Below are positions 7,189 through 14,659 of a stretch of 16,812 nucleotides of DNA, one piece after another. Origin of the DNA: an uncultured Schwartzia sp. (lineage in GTDB: Bacteria; Bacillota; Negativicutes; Selenomonadales; Selenomonadaceae); NCBI GenBank assembly GCA_905373705.1, contig CAJPUA010000003.1, positions 1-16,812 on the forward strand, read 5' to 3'. The position numbers and the translations under genes are program-made. Positions within the stretch are counted from its first letter, which is position 1; each line of letters begins with the position of its first letter. Below the pieces are notes generated by a model. The model did no database searches. It saw only the letters and a list, made by a program, of their open reading frames with translations, and was not told the origin of the DNA.

Positions 7189-8274
7189 TCAACGCTCCGT
7201 CCGGCTTTTAGGGAAGACGAGGCGGTAGAGTTCATAGGGTGGCTGCTGCTCCGGCGGATAATTGATGGCCGACGTCGTAAAGTAGATACTCCCGTCCGGC
7301 GCTAGGGCAAAGGAATTCACCCAGCGGAAATCCTTTTTGAGGGGCAGAATCGTCCCCGCCTCATTGGTATTTTCTGCTTCCACATCAAATTCCCAAACGC
7401 CCTCGTCGGCCAGATCCCCCATGTAGAGATATCCGTTCCGCAGCACCATGCCGTCGGTGGGCAGATTATGAATGTTCACCCAGCGAATCGCCTTCTGCCG
7501 CTCGGCGACGGTCTTATCACGATCGCGAAGCGCCGCCGTCTTCACTGCGTAAAGGCAGTCGCCTAAAAGTGCGGAAAAATAAAGCTCCGCTTTATCCTTG
7601 GAAAGCTCCAGACCGTCGCTGTGGGCCATTTTTGTAAAAAGGCCGGTATGGGGGAAATAGATGCTCTGAAGGTTCGCCCGCACCTCGGGAATATCCGTCA
7701 GCGCCCGCCACGCCTCTCCAGTGGCGAGATCGAGAGCAATGATTCCTCCGTGCCCCGAATCGGTGATATAGGCAAAGCCGCTCCCGTTATCGATGCGCAC
7801 ATCATCAAGATACGTATCCGGCAGAATCGTCTCCGGCGTAAACGTATACGTCTTCGTGATCTCCCCGGTCGCGGGATCGACGCGGCACAGCTTCGCCGTC
7901 TTTGGATCGGCATCCTGCCCGGGGAGCTTCGCCGCATCCAGCAACCAAAGTGTGCCTTCCTCGTCCGCCACGACGCTCTGCACGTTCACCAGCGGCGCGT
8001 CCGTAAGGATGGGCTGCGGCGTGCCCCCGATCAGCTCCGCCACCTTAAAATCCGGATGATTTTCCCATGTGGGATAGCAGACGAAGATGCGCCCCGTAGG
8101 CGTCACCGCGACCCCCGTCCACTGGTACGCCGACTGCGCCACCAGCTCCGCCGCCGGCCCCTCGCCTAAAACGTCGCTCCCTTTAACATCCGCCTCTGCC
8201 GTTCCCGCGCAAGCGACAAACGCTACCAGCGCCAGAGCCGCCGCGCCAAAAAGATTTCTGCCCCATTTTTTCAT
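7189..8274 (-). CDS. Exported Yellow/major-royal-jelly-family beta-propeller protein
   Basis: 361 residues from ATG 8274, chosen because GGGGG lies about 8 bp upstream and the signal peptide then begins MKKWGRNLFGAAALALVAFV. An alternative ATG at 8307 has no clear RBS. The signal ends near AGTAEA (about residue 28), so the mature protein is secreted or periplasmic. The family pattern is seen in YQWTGVAVTPTGRIFVCYP, LWLLDAAKLPG, LDDVRIDNGSGFAYITDSG and the NSFALAPDGSIYFTTSAIN segment near the end; these fit a six-bladed propeller of the MRJP/Yellow family. Bacterial members are usually of unknown function, so no reaction is assigned. It lies 95 bp downstream of hypF on the same strand and may be read from the hypF transcript, although a TATGAT box (8311-8316) could provide its own weak promoter. 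Confidence 0.8.
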   Translation of the reverse strand: MKKWGRNLFGAAALALVAFVACAGTAEADVKGSDVLGEGPAAELVAQSAYQWTGVAVTPTGRIFVCYPTWENHPDFKVAELIGGTPQPILTDAPLVNVQSVVADEEGTLWLLDAAKLPGQDADPKTAKLCRVDPATGEITKTYTFTPETILPDTYLDDVRIDNGSGFAYITDSGHGGIIALDLATGEAWRALTDIPEVRANLQSIYFPHTGLFTKMAHSDGLELSKDKAELYFSALLGDCLYAVKTAALRDRDKTVAERQKAIRWVNIHNLPTDGMVLRNGYLYMGDLADEGVWEFDVEAENTNEAGTILPLKKDFRWVNSFALAPDGSIYFTTSAINYPPEQQPPYELYRLVFPKSRTER

Positions 8275-8369
8275 ATCGCTGCCCCCTGTCAAAATACTCC
8301 TCTTCATTTTATCATACCGAATATCGTTTCGTCCTCTATTTTAGGATCCTCTGTTTTCCTACGGGCAGG

Positions 8370-10679
8370 CTACGCCTCATGCTCTCCCATCGAAAGGTGC
8401 ATGGCGTTTACTGCCTGGCCCAGCGCCAGACCGCCGTCGTTCGGGGGAACGAGATGGTGGCGCAGGACCGTAAAGCCGCTCTTCTCGAGCTTTTCCGTAA
8501 CGAGATGAAGGAGAAGTCGATTCTGAAAGACGCCCCCCGATAGCGCCGCCGTGGAGATTCCCGTTTGTTCCCGCGCCGCCCGGCAGCCGTCGGCGATCGA
8601 CGCGGCCAGCACGGCGTGAAAATCGGCTGCCAGCCTCGCCGGCGATTCTCCCGCTAAGCGCGCTTTCGTCAAACGGGCGAAGATTTCCCGCACCGGCAGG
8701 CAAAAAAAACCGTCCGCCGCGAAACGGAGGGACGGCGCGGCGGCGGAACGTATTCCCGCGGTTTCGGCCGCCGCCTCTAAATACATCGCCGCCTCGCCTT
8801 CGAAGGTCGAGGCACGGCGAATTCCAAGGATAGCGCTGACCGCATCGAAAAGACGCCCGGCGCTCGTCGTCGTCACGCAGTTGAGTTTCTCATCGGCCAT
8901 CAAAAACTGCGCCGCCACCGCCCGCTCTGTCCCCAGCCCCAGCGCTTGCGCCGTCTTCATCGCCTTCATGGGATCGATCTCGTAGAGAAGATTCACCGCA
9001 ATGCGCCAGCCTTCCCTCGCGGCGCGATCGCCCCCCGCCCAGAGGAACGGCTCCAGGGCCCCCAGCCGTGTAAACCCCCGGTAGTCGGCGCGAAGGAACT
9101 CCCCGCCCCAGACAGCGCCGTCCGTTCCGTAACCGGTGCCGTCAAAGGCCACGCCGATCACCGGCCCCGGCGCGTCGTTTTCCGCCATGCAGGACACGAT
9201 ATGCGCGTAATGATGCTGCACCGCCCGCACCGGCTGCCCCAGCTCCTTCGCCAGCGCCGTCGTCTGATAGCGCGGGTGCAGATCGCAGGCCACCGTCCGC
9301 GGCGCAATCTCCAGAAGCGACGCCAGGCGGTCGATGGACTCGCGCAGCGACGCCAGCGTGCGCAAATCGGAAAGATCGCCCACATAAGCCGACGGGTAGA
9401 AAAGATCGTCCTTCCCGAGGCAAAAGGTATTTTTCAGCTCGCCTCCGAGAGCCAGCACTTCGCCGCGCAGCCCGGCGGAAAGCATCACCGGCAGCGGCGC
9501 GTAGCCCCGGCTGCGGCGCACCATATACGGAGCGCCCTCCGCCCAGTCCATCACCGAATCGTCAGCCCTTACCCGGATACGCCGGTCATGAGACAAAATC
9601 TCATCGGCAAGAGGAAAAAGCGCGGCGCGGGCCTCGCCGTCCGTCCGACAGATAGGCGCGCCGGCGGGATTTGCGCTCGTCATAATGAGGACGTCCGGCA
9701 TATCGATCCCATCGGGATAATCAAACAGCAGCAAATGAAGCGGCGCATAGGGAAGCATGAGGCCGATCCGCCCCAGCCCCGGCGCGACGCCGTCTGCAAC
9801 GCGGCCCTCAGGACGCTTTTTTAAAAGCAGAATCGGCTTTTGCGGTCCGCTCAGAATCCCGCGCGCGGCCTCGGGAACTTTTACTTCCCGCTCCGCCGTG
9901 GAAAGATCGCGCGCCATTACCGCAAAGGGCTTCACCGGGCGTCGCTTATCCCGGCGAAGCCGCGCCACCGCCGCCGCGTTCGTCGCGTCGCAGCAGAGAT
10001 GAAAGCCGCCGATCCCCTTGACAGCGACGATTCCTCCCGCAGCGATTCGCCGCCGCGCCCGGGTGATAGCCGCCGCGCCGCGCTCCTTCCCATCTAATAT
10101 ATAGACTTCCGGCCCGCAATCCGGGCAGCACACCGGCTGCGCATCGTAGCGCCGCGAGGCCGGGTCGTCATATTCCGCCGCGCAGGCGCGGCACATAGGA
10201 AAGGCTTTCATGCTGGTATTTTCCCGATCATAAGGCATAGCATCAAGAATCGTCAACCGCGGGCCGCAGGCCGTGCAGTTAATAAACGGGTGCAGATACC
10301 GCCGGTCTCGGGGATCAAAGAGCTCGCGCCGACATCTCTCGCAAACAGCAATATCCGGCGAGACAAAGACCGCTCCCCCCTCCCGGGCGCTTTCGATAAT
10401 AGCAAAGCCCTGCGCCACGAATAACGGCAGCGCTTTCTCCGTCACGCGCAGGATCGCCGATCGCTCCGGCGCGTTCGCCGTCAGCGCGCGGCGAAAAGCG
10501 GCCATGTCGCGGGCGCTTCCCTGCGCCAGAATTTCCACATACGAGCCCTTATTGCACACGCTCCCCAAAATCGCGTGCGCCGCCGCCAGGCGGCTGACAA
10601 AGGGGCGAAATCCCACGCCCTGCACGATACCAAACACGCGCCAGCGCCGCGCGATACGGTCTCCATCTCCCGCCGCCAT
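8370..10679 (-). CDS. hypF: Carbamoyltransferase HypF, [NiFe]-hydrogenase maturation
   Basis: HypF transfers a carbamoyl group from carbamoyl phosphate, through an adenylated intermediate, to the C-terminal cysteine of HypE, the source of the cyanide ligands of [NiFe] hydrogenase. All domains are present in 769 residues. The acylphosphatase domain is at about 10-95 (VQGVGFRPF, with R25 and N43). Two zinc-finger units have C113, C116, C135, C138 and C163, C166, C184 or C185, C188. The YrdC-like domain is at about 200-390 (VKGIGGFHLCCD, DKRRPVKPFAVMARD). The Kae1-like domain extends to the end (CDLHPRYQTT, QHHYAHIVSCMAEN, FDGTGYGTDGAVWGGEF, LSGGVFQN, PNDGGLALGQ). ATG 10679 has AAAGGAGG 9 bp upstream; an earlier TTG at 10703 lacks an RBS. 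No other hyp gene or hydrogenase is in the window. It is divergent from the thioredoxin gene. Confidence 0.97.
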   Translation of the reverse strand: MAAGDGDRIARRWRVFGIVQGVGFRPFVSRLAAAHAILGSVCNKGSYVEILAQGSARDMAAFRRALTANAPERSAILRVTEKALPLFVAQGFAIIESAREGGAVFVSPDIAVCERCRRELFDPRDRRYLHPFINCTACGPRLTILDAMPYDRENTSMKAFPMCRACAAEYDDPASRRYDAQPVCCPDCGPEVYILDGKERGAAAITRARRRIAAGGIVAVKGIGGFHLCCDATNAAAVARLRRDKRRPVKPFAVMARDLSTAEREVKVPEAARGILSGPQKPILLLKKRPEGRVADGVAPGLGRIGLMLPYAPLHLLLFDYPDGIDMPDVLIMTSANPAGAPICRTDGEARAALFPLADEILSHDRRIRVRADDSVMDWAEGAPYMVRRSRGYAPLPVMLSAGLRGEVLALGGELKNTFCLGKDDLFYPSAYVGDLSDLRTLASLRESIDRLASLLEIAPRTVACDLHPRYQTTALAKELGQPVRAVQHHYAHIVSCMAENDAPGPVIGVAFDGTGYGTDGAVWGGEFLRADYRGFTRLGALEPFLWAGGDRAAREGWRIAVNLLYEIDPMKAMKTAQALGLGTERAVAAQFLMADEKLNCVTTTSAGRLFDAVSAILGIRRASTFEGEAAMYLEAAAETAGIRSAAAPSLRFAADGFFCLPVREIFARLTKARLAGESPARLAADFHAVLAASIADGCRAAREQTGISTAALSGGVFQNRLLLHLVTEKLEKSGFTVLRHHLVPPNDGGLALGQAVNAMHLSMGEHEA

Positions 10680-10713
10680 AGAGCGCTCCCTCCTTTCGCG
10701 CAATATTTCCTAA

Positions 10714-10722
10714 AGTATACCA
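10714..10722 (-). promoter_or_regulatory. Extended -10 promoter for hypF
   Basis: Read on the minus strand this is TGGTATACT, an extended -10 element (TGn plus TATACT). It lies about 35 bp before the hypF start codon. No good -35 box is seen 17 bp further upstream, which is usual for extended -10 promoters. Activity is inferred. Confidence 0.5.
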
Positions 10723-10773
10723 TACCGCAGAAACTTTCGATACGAAAGGAAATTTTCCCGTGTGACAAAATCA

Positions 10774-10802
10774 CGGACAGGCGGATAAAAATATCATATA
10801 CT
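10774..10802 (+). promoter_or_regulatory. Promoter for the thioredoxin gene
   Basis: CGGACA (10774-10779) and TATACT (10797-10802) are spaced by 17 bp, 28 bp before the start codon. The -35 box matches only four of six consensus bases, so this is a moderate candidate. It is divergent from the hypF promoter within the same 150-bp spacer. Confidence 0.45.
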
Positions 10803-10829
10803 ATGAACATAAAGAAAGGAGCGATTCTT

Positions 10830-11138
10830 ATGGAACCAATTAACATTACGCAGGATAACTTTCAGCGCGAGGTGCTCGACGCGAAAGGTCCCGTTCTCGT
10901 CGATTTCTGGGCGGCGTGGTGCCAGCCCTGTCAGATGCTTTCCCCGCTCGTCGACGAAATAGCGGGGGAGGTCCCCGGCCTTAAAGTCGGCAAGGTGAAC
11001 ATCGACGAACAGCCCGATCTCGCCGCCCGCTTCGACATCATGAGCATTCCGTGCCTCATCGTTTTCCGCGACGGCAAAGCGGTCAATCAGTCGATCGGCG
11101 TCGTCCCCAAGGACACGATTCTCAATCTGGTGAAGTGA
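10830..11138 (+). CDS. Thioredoxin with atypical CQPC active site
   Basis: A 102-residue single-domain thioredoxin, a cytosolic dithiol-disulfide oxidoreductase. The fold markers are VLVDFWAAWC (22-31), the active site C31-Q-P-C34, VGKVNIDEQPDLA (53-65) and the cis-proline loop SIPCLIVF (72-79). Two departures from the common form are visible: the usual CGPC is CQPC, and the residue after the cis-proline (P74), normally Thr, is Cys75. Such changes alter redox potential or substrate choice in thioredoxin variants, so it may not be the main thioredoxin. ATG 10830 follows AAGGAG with 8 bp spacing. It is monocistronic: its own promoter lies upstream and a perfect hairpin follows 16 bp after the stop. 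No thioredoxin reductase is nearby. Confidence 0.92.
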   Translation: MEPINITQDNFQREVLDAKGPVLVDFWAAWCQPCQMLSPLVDEIAGEVPGLKVGKVNIDEQPDLAARFDIMSIPCLIVFRDGKAVNQSIGVVPKDTILNLVK

Positions 11139-11154
11139 CCGTTAAAGCAAATCC

Positions 11155-11208
11155 CCCAAAGAAAACCGCCGGCAGCAGACGATCCTGCTGCCGGCGGTTT
11201 TCTTTGGG
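11155..11208. terminator. Perfect 24-bp hairpin terminator after the thioredoxin gene
   Basis: CCCAAAGAAAACCGCCGGC begins the left arm (11155-11178), which pairs without mismatch to 11185-11208 around a 6-nt loop (ACGATC). Both arms carry an A/T-rich outer part (AAAGAAAA and TTTTCTTT), so the stem can end transcription from either side. The GC core is GCCGGCAGCAG. Confidence 0.9.
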
Positions 11209-11232
11209 AGACACGATATGGCTTTCCAATTA

Positions 11233-11261
11233 TTGACGCATAAAAAAAAGAGGTGTAAACT
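11233..11261 (+). promoter_or_regulatory. Promoter for threonine ammonia-lyase
   Basis: TTGACG (11233-11238, five of six consensus bases) and TAAACT (11256-11261, four of six) are spaced by exactly 17 bp, 67 bp before the start codon. It lies 25 bp after the preceding terminator, so the gene is an independent unit. Confidence 0.65.
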
Positions 11262-11284
11262 TGTTTCAGTTTTCACTCGCTTTA

Positions 11285-11299
11285 ACGTTTTGAAAACGT
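11285..11299. promoter_or_regulatory. Palindromic candidate operator in the threonine ammonia-lyase leader
   Basis: ACGTTTTGAAAACGT is a perfect 15-bp palindrome around a central G, placed between the promoter (-10 at 11256-11261) and the start codon at 11329. Part of it (TGAAAACG) matches the left half of a catabolite-response element, but the right half does not. The regulator is unknown; a repressor binding just downstream of the promoter is a reasonable inference. Confidence 0.4.
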
Positions 11300-11328
11300 C
11301 CTAATATATGAATGCAGGAGGCCTCTTT

Positions 11329-12573
11329 ATGTCTGACAAAAAAAGCCGCGATACCGCCGATCTTCTGGCCGACGCCACCATCGCCGACATTTTCCACGCC
11401 GCCAAGCAGCTCGACGGCGTCGCCGTAAAAACGAAGCTCATCGAAAGCCCTTATTTTTCTTCCCTTTGCGGGGGAACCGTCTACTTGAAGCCGGAGAATC
11501 TGCAAAACACCGGCTCCTTTAAGCTGCGCGGCGCTTACAATAAAATCAGCCAGCTCTCAGCGGCAGAGCGCGCCAAGGGCGTCATCACCGCCTCGGCGGG
11601 AAATCACGCGCAGGGCGTGGCGTTTTCCGCGCAAAAGCTCGGCGTCAAGGCCGTCATCTGCATGCCGGCAACCACCCCGATCCTCAAGGTCGAGGCCACT
11701 CGCGCCTACGGCGCCGAGGTCGTACTGTACGGCGATACGTTCGACGACGCCTACGCCCGCTCGCTGGAACTGCAAAAAGAAAAGGGGTACGTTTACATCC
11801 ACCCCTTCAACGATATTCAGGTCTTACTTGGGCAGGGCACCGTCGCCAAGGAGATCATCGACGACTGCCCCGATATCGACGCGATTCTCGTCCCGATCGG
11901 CGGCGGCGGCCTGGCGAGCGGAATCGCCATGGCCACCAAGCTCGTCAATCCAAAAGTCAAAGTCATCGGCGTCGAACCGGCGGGCGCCGCCTGTATGGAA
12001 GCCGCCTTTAAGGCGGGCAAAGTGGTGACGCTTCCCGCCGTCGATACGGTGGCCGACGGCTGCGCGGTCAAGACGGCGGGGGATCTGACCTACGCCTTTT
12101 GCCGCAAGTATCTTGACGAAATCATCACCGTCTCCGAGCTGGAGATCATGTCGGCGCTGCTTTCTCTGATCGAAAAGCACAAGCTCATCGCCGAAGGCGC
12201 GGGCGTTCTCTCTCTGGCTGCGCTCTCCAAGCTGAAGCTCCGCGGCAAAAAGGCGGCGGCCATCATTTCCGGCGGCAATATCGACATCTCGACGATCTCC
12301 GCCCTCATAGACAAGGCGCTCATCGCCCGCGGCCGCGTCTTCTGCTTCGCCGTTCAGCTTCCCGACAAGCCCGGCCAGCTTCTCAGCGTCTCGCAGATAC
12401 TGGCCGAGCAGGACGCCAACGTCATCCGCCTCGACCACAATCAGGCGATGGTCACCGACAGCTTCAAAAAGGTTCAGCTCACGGTCACCTGCGAGACCCA
12501 CGACGAAGAACATATTCAGCGGATCATCGCCGCTCTGCGCCAAGGCGGCTTCATCATCGACCGCGTCTATTGA
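11329..12573 (+). CDS. Threonine ammonia-lyase (threonine dehydratase) with ACT domain
   Basis: A PLP enzyme that deaminates L-threonine to 2-oxobutanoate and ammonia, either feeding isoleucine synthesis or supporting threonine catabolism. The 414-residue protein has the fold-type II motifs: PLP lysine K65 in TGSFKLRGAYNK, SAGNHAQG (89-96), the phosphate-binding loop GGGGL (191-195) and ISGGN near 317. The C-terminus (about 335-414, FAVQLPDKPGQLLSVSQIL) is one ACT-like domain. This matches the 400-residue IlvA/TdcB hybrid type common in Firmicutes and is shorter than E. coli IlvA, so the choice of symbol is left open. ATG 11329 has AGGAGG 7 bp upstream; an ATG seven codons earlier has none. 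It has its own promoter and a palindrome in the leader, and a hairpin terminator follows at 12712. No ilv or tdc neighbour is seen. Confidence 0.93.
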   Translation: MSDKKSRDTADLLADATIADIFHAAKQLDGVAVKTKLIESPYFSSLCGGTVYLKPENLQNTGSFKLRGAYNKISQLSAAERAKGVITASAGNHAQGVAFSAQKLGVKAVICMPATTPILKVEATRAYGAEVVLYGDTFDDAYARSLELQKEKGYVYIHPFNDIQVLLGQGTVAKEIIDDCPDIDAILVPIGGGGLASGIAMATKLVNPKVKVIGVEPAGAACMEAAFKAGKVVTLPAVDTVADGCAVKTAGDLTYAFCRKYLDEIITVSELEIMSALLSLIEKHKLIAEGAGVLSLAALSKLKLRGKKAAAIISGGNIDISTISALIDKALIARGRVFCFAVQLPDKPGQLLSVSQILAEQDANVIRLDHNQAMVTDSFKKVQLTVTCETHDEEHIQRIIAALRQGGFIIDRVY

Positions 12574-12711
12574 GCGATTTCCGCCGACCCATGGCGAAGC
12601 GTCCCCTTCCCTGCGTATTAACGATCACGTCATCCTTCGCCGGATGCACAATGCGGAAGGCGTTTCGGGTCGTTTTTTCACTAATTACAGCATACGAATT
12701 ATATCCGAGTT

Positions 12712-12736
12712 GGGGACGTTTGTTTGTCCCCTTTTT
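12712..12736 (+). terminator. Rho-independent terminator downstream of threonine ammonia-lyase
   Basis: GGGGAC (12712-12717), an 8-nt loop, GTCCCC (12726-12731) and TTTTT (12732-12736). It lies about 140 bp after the stop codon, so the transcript would have a fairly long 3' untranslated end. Confidence 0.75.
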
Positions 12737-12872
12737 CATGTTTGTTTTTATTAAACCGAATTGTCGTCCCCAATGCCAATATGCTAAATCGTATGTATTT
12801 ATGGAAAAAATTATCCTAGGAGAACGCCGCCTGCTTTTTCGTGAATTTTCCGGTGCGATTTCGCCGATTTCA

Positions 12873-12881
12873 TGCTATACT
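12873..12881 (+). promoter_or_regulatory. Extended -10 promoter for the methyltransferase gene
   Basis: TGCTATACT is an extended -10 box about 58 bp before the start codon. The hexamer 17 bp upstream (GTGCGA) matches the -35 consensus poorly, so activity would depend on the TGn extension. Confidence 0.5.
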
Positions 12882-12938
12882 GGTAGAGAATGAAACTTCC
12901 GCCCTAACCCGGGGGCTTACTGAAGAGAGGCGAAAGGA

Positions 12939-14570
12939 TTGGCGAAGCTGCATACGAATTTTACCGGCCCGACGAAATTGGTGCCGCAGGTGGATCAGGA
13001 TATCGACCGCTATATTACGGCGCACCCCGATGGAAATTTCGACGAAGTGCTGAAAGCGGACGATCGCTGGCCCGTTTTTTATCACCTGTCGGATATGCGC
13101 GCTGGTCTTCTCGGCTGGTATGACCTCTCCCCCCAGGCGGAGGTGTTGGAAATCGGCGCGGGGTTCGGCGCTTTGACGGGACAGCTCGCGGATATGGCGG
13201 CGCATGTGACGGTCATGGAGCACTCGCTCTTTCGGGCGCGATCGCTGGCGAAGCGCTGGACGGAGCGGGAGAACCTCGACGTATACGCGGGAGACCTTCT
13301 CGATATGCCGTTTCGCCGCCGCTTCGACCTCATCACGCTCATCGACGTCCTGCCGCGGCTGGCAGGGGGAAGCGCCGAGCTTACGCCGTACGTCGATTAT
13401 CTTCGTGCGCTCCAGGAGTATCTGACGCCCCACGGCCGTATCCTGCTGGCGATGGATAACCGGCTGGGACTGAAATTTTTCTGCGGAGCGCGGGATTCGT
13501 ATTCGGGGGAACCCTTCGGCGGCCTGAGCGCCGCGCCGAGCGAAGGCCACATCTTTACACAGGCGGAGATCCGCGCCGTCTTAAAAGCGGCGGATTATCC
13601 CTATGTGCGGTTTTACTACCCTCTGCCGGATTATCGCCTGCCGCAGCTGATTTTCAGCGACGCGCATCTTCCGGGCGCGAATGTGGGCGACGGACTTATT
13701 CCCTATGATCCGACCTCAGACACGCGGGTACTGTCGGAAACCTATTTGTACCGCTACATCGTGACGAACGGTCTGTTTCCGCAGATGGCCAATTCCTTCC
13801 TCGTCGAATGCGCCCAACAGCCGCGTGAGCAGCCGGGCGCAGATTTTATCTCGCTGGCGGCGGATCGGGAACCAGCCTGCAATATCGCGACCTGTGTCAA
13901 AGGACGGGAAACTGTGACCAAGCGGCCGCTCGTCGCGGCGGGCGAAAAAGGGCTGCGCCGTCTGGAGGAAAACATGACAGCCCTAAAGGCGCGCGGATTA
14001 AACGTCGTCCCGCTGGAAATAAAAAACGGCGTCGCCCAAATGCCGTTTTGCGAATTCCCGGTGCTGTCGGACTGGCTGAAGGAGCGCGAAAAAAGCGAGC
14101 AGGCGCGTGTCCGCACCGTATTCGACCGTCTGCGGGCGGCGATCCTACAAGCGTCGCCGCCCGCCCCCGACGAGCTGAACTTCATGCGCGACCTGGCGCT
14201 GGGCGCGGATTGGGGCGTCGTTTTAAAGCGGGTCTATGTAAACATGGTTCCCGACAATATCTTCTATGACGACGGCCGCCTGATTTTTTTCAACCAGGGG
14301 CTGACCCTGGAGAACTGCCCGGCGCGCTATGTGATGTTTTTGGCGCTCTACGAGAGCGCCGCGGAGCTGGAACGGCTTGATCTCCTGGACGAGCTCAAAC
14401 AGCATTTTGATCTGGCGGAGCTTTGGGAGCTGTTTGTCGCCGAACAGCAGAAATTCGTGGAAGCGTGGCGGCGGTACGACGTTTACCACAAGTTTTACGA
14501 CTGGGCGGAGATGGATCCCCGCCGCATGGTAAAAAACCGGCAAATTCTCCAAATTATCGGCAACGAGTAG
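12939..14570 (+). CDS. Class I SAM-dependent methyltransferase with a C-terminal kinase-like region
   Basis: 543 residues from TTG 12939, with AGAGG 8 bp upstream; no ATG lies near the start. The N-terminal half is a Rossmann methyltransferase: motif I VLEIGAGFGALTG (69-81), acidic E94 after strand 2 (VTVMEHS), GDLLDMPF (118-125) and DLITLIDVLPRL (130-141). The C-terminal half (about 315-540) resembles kinase-like regions fused to methyltransferases in polysaccharide genes. It has KRPL (328-331) with a helix after it, then VNMVPDNIFYDDGRLIFFNQ (434-453), where HxDxxxxN and D(F)G-type motifs would be expected. N440 is kept, but the two catalytic Asp positions read Asn (N435, N452), which suggests a degenerate kinase. 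The substrate is unknown; a glycan or its lipid carrier is possible. It is a single-gene unit with no glycan genes around it. Confidence 0.75.
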   Translation: MAKLHTNFTGPTKLVPQVDQDIDRYITAHPDGNFDEVLKADDRWPVFYHLSDMRAGLLGWYDLSPQAEVLEIGAGFGALTGQLADMAAHVTVMEHSLFRARSLAKRWTERENLDVYAGDLLDMPFRRRFDLITLIDVLPRLAGGSAELTPYVDYLRALQEYLTPHGRILLAMDNRLGLKFFCGARDSYSGEPFGGLSAAPSEGHIFTQAEIRAVLKAADYPYVRFYYPLPDYRLPQLIFSDAHLPGANVGDGLIPYDPTSDTRVLSETYLYRYIVTNGLFPQMANSFLVECAQQPREQPGADFISLAADREPACNIATCVKGRETVTKRPLVAAGEKGLRRLEENMTALKARGLNVVPLEIKNGVAQMPFCEFPVLSDWLKEREKSEQARVRTVFDRLRAAILQASPPAPDELNFMRDLALGADWGVVLKRVYVNMVPDNIFYDDGRLIFFNQGLTLENCPARYVMFLALYESAAELERLDLLDELKQHFDLAELWELFVAEQQKFVEAWRRYDVYHKFYDWAEMDPRRMVKNRQILQIIGNE

Positions 14571-14659
14571 ACCGGTTTTGCCACGAAAAACGGGAACCGA
14601 AAAACAGGAAGAAACGATGAATTAAGCGCCCGTAAAAATGCCTACAAAACGCGTAGGGA

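Larger units (their letters stand above)
12574..12938. other. Non-coding spacer between threonine ammonia-lyase and the methyltransferase
   Basis: 365 bp, AT-rich in its central part, without a supportable gene. It holds a hairpin terminator (12712-12736), a second copy of the CGTCCCCAA arm (12765-12773) that could compete for the same pairing partner, and the extended -10 promoter at 12873-12881. The 10-mer CATACGAATT occurs at 12691 and again at 12951 inside the next gene; this is probably coincidence. Confidence 0.6.

Noticed and set aside
8946..9824. A 292-codon plus-strand frame inside hypF
   Set aside because: HypF motifs are continuous across the region on the other strand; the plus-strand product is Arg/His-rich and unrecognisable.
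11285..11299. CodY or complete CcpA site in the threonine ammonia-lyase leader
   Set aside because: The palindrome differs from the CodY 15-mer at about five positions and only half of a cre site is matched, so no named regulator is assigned.
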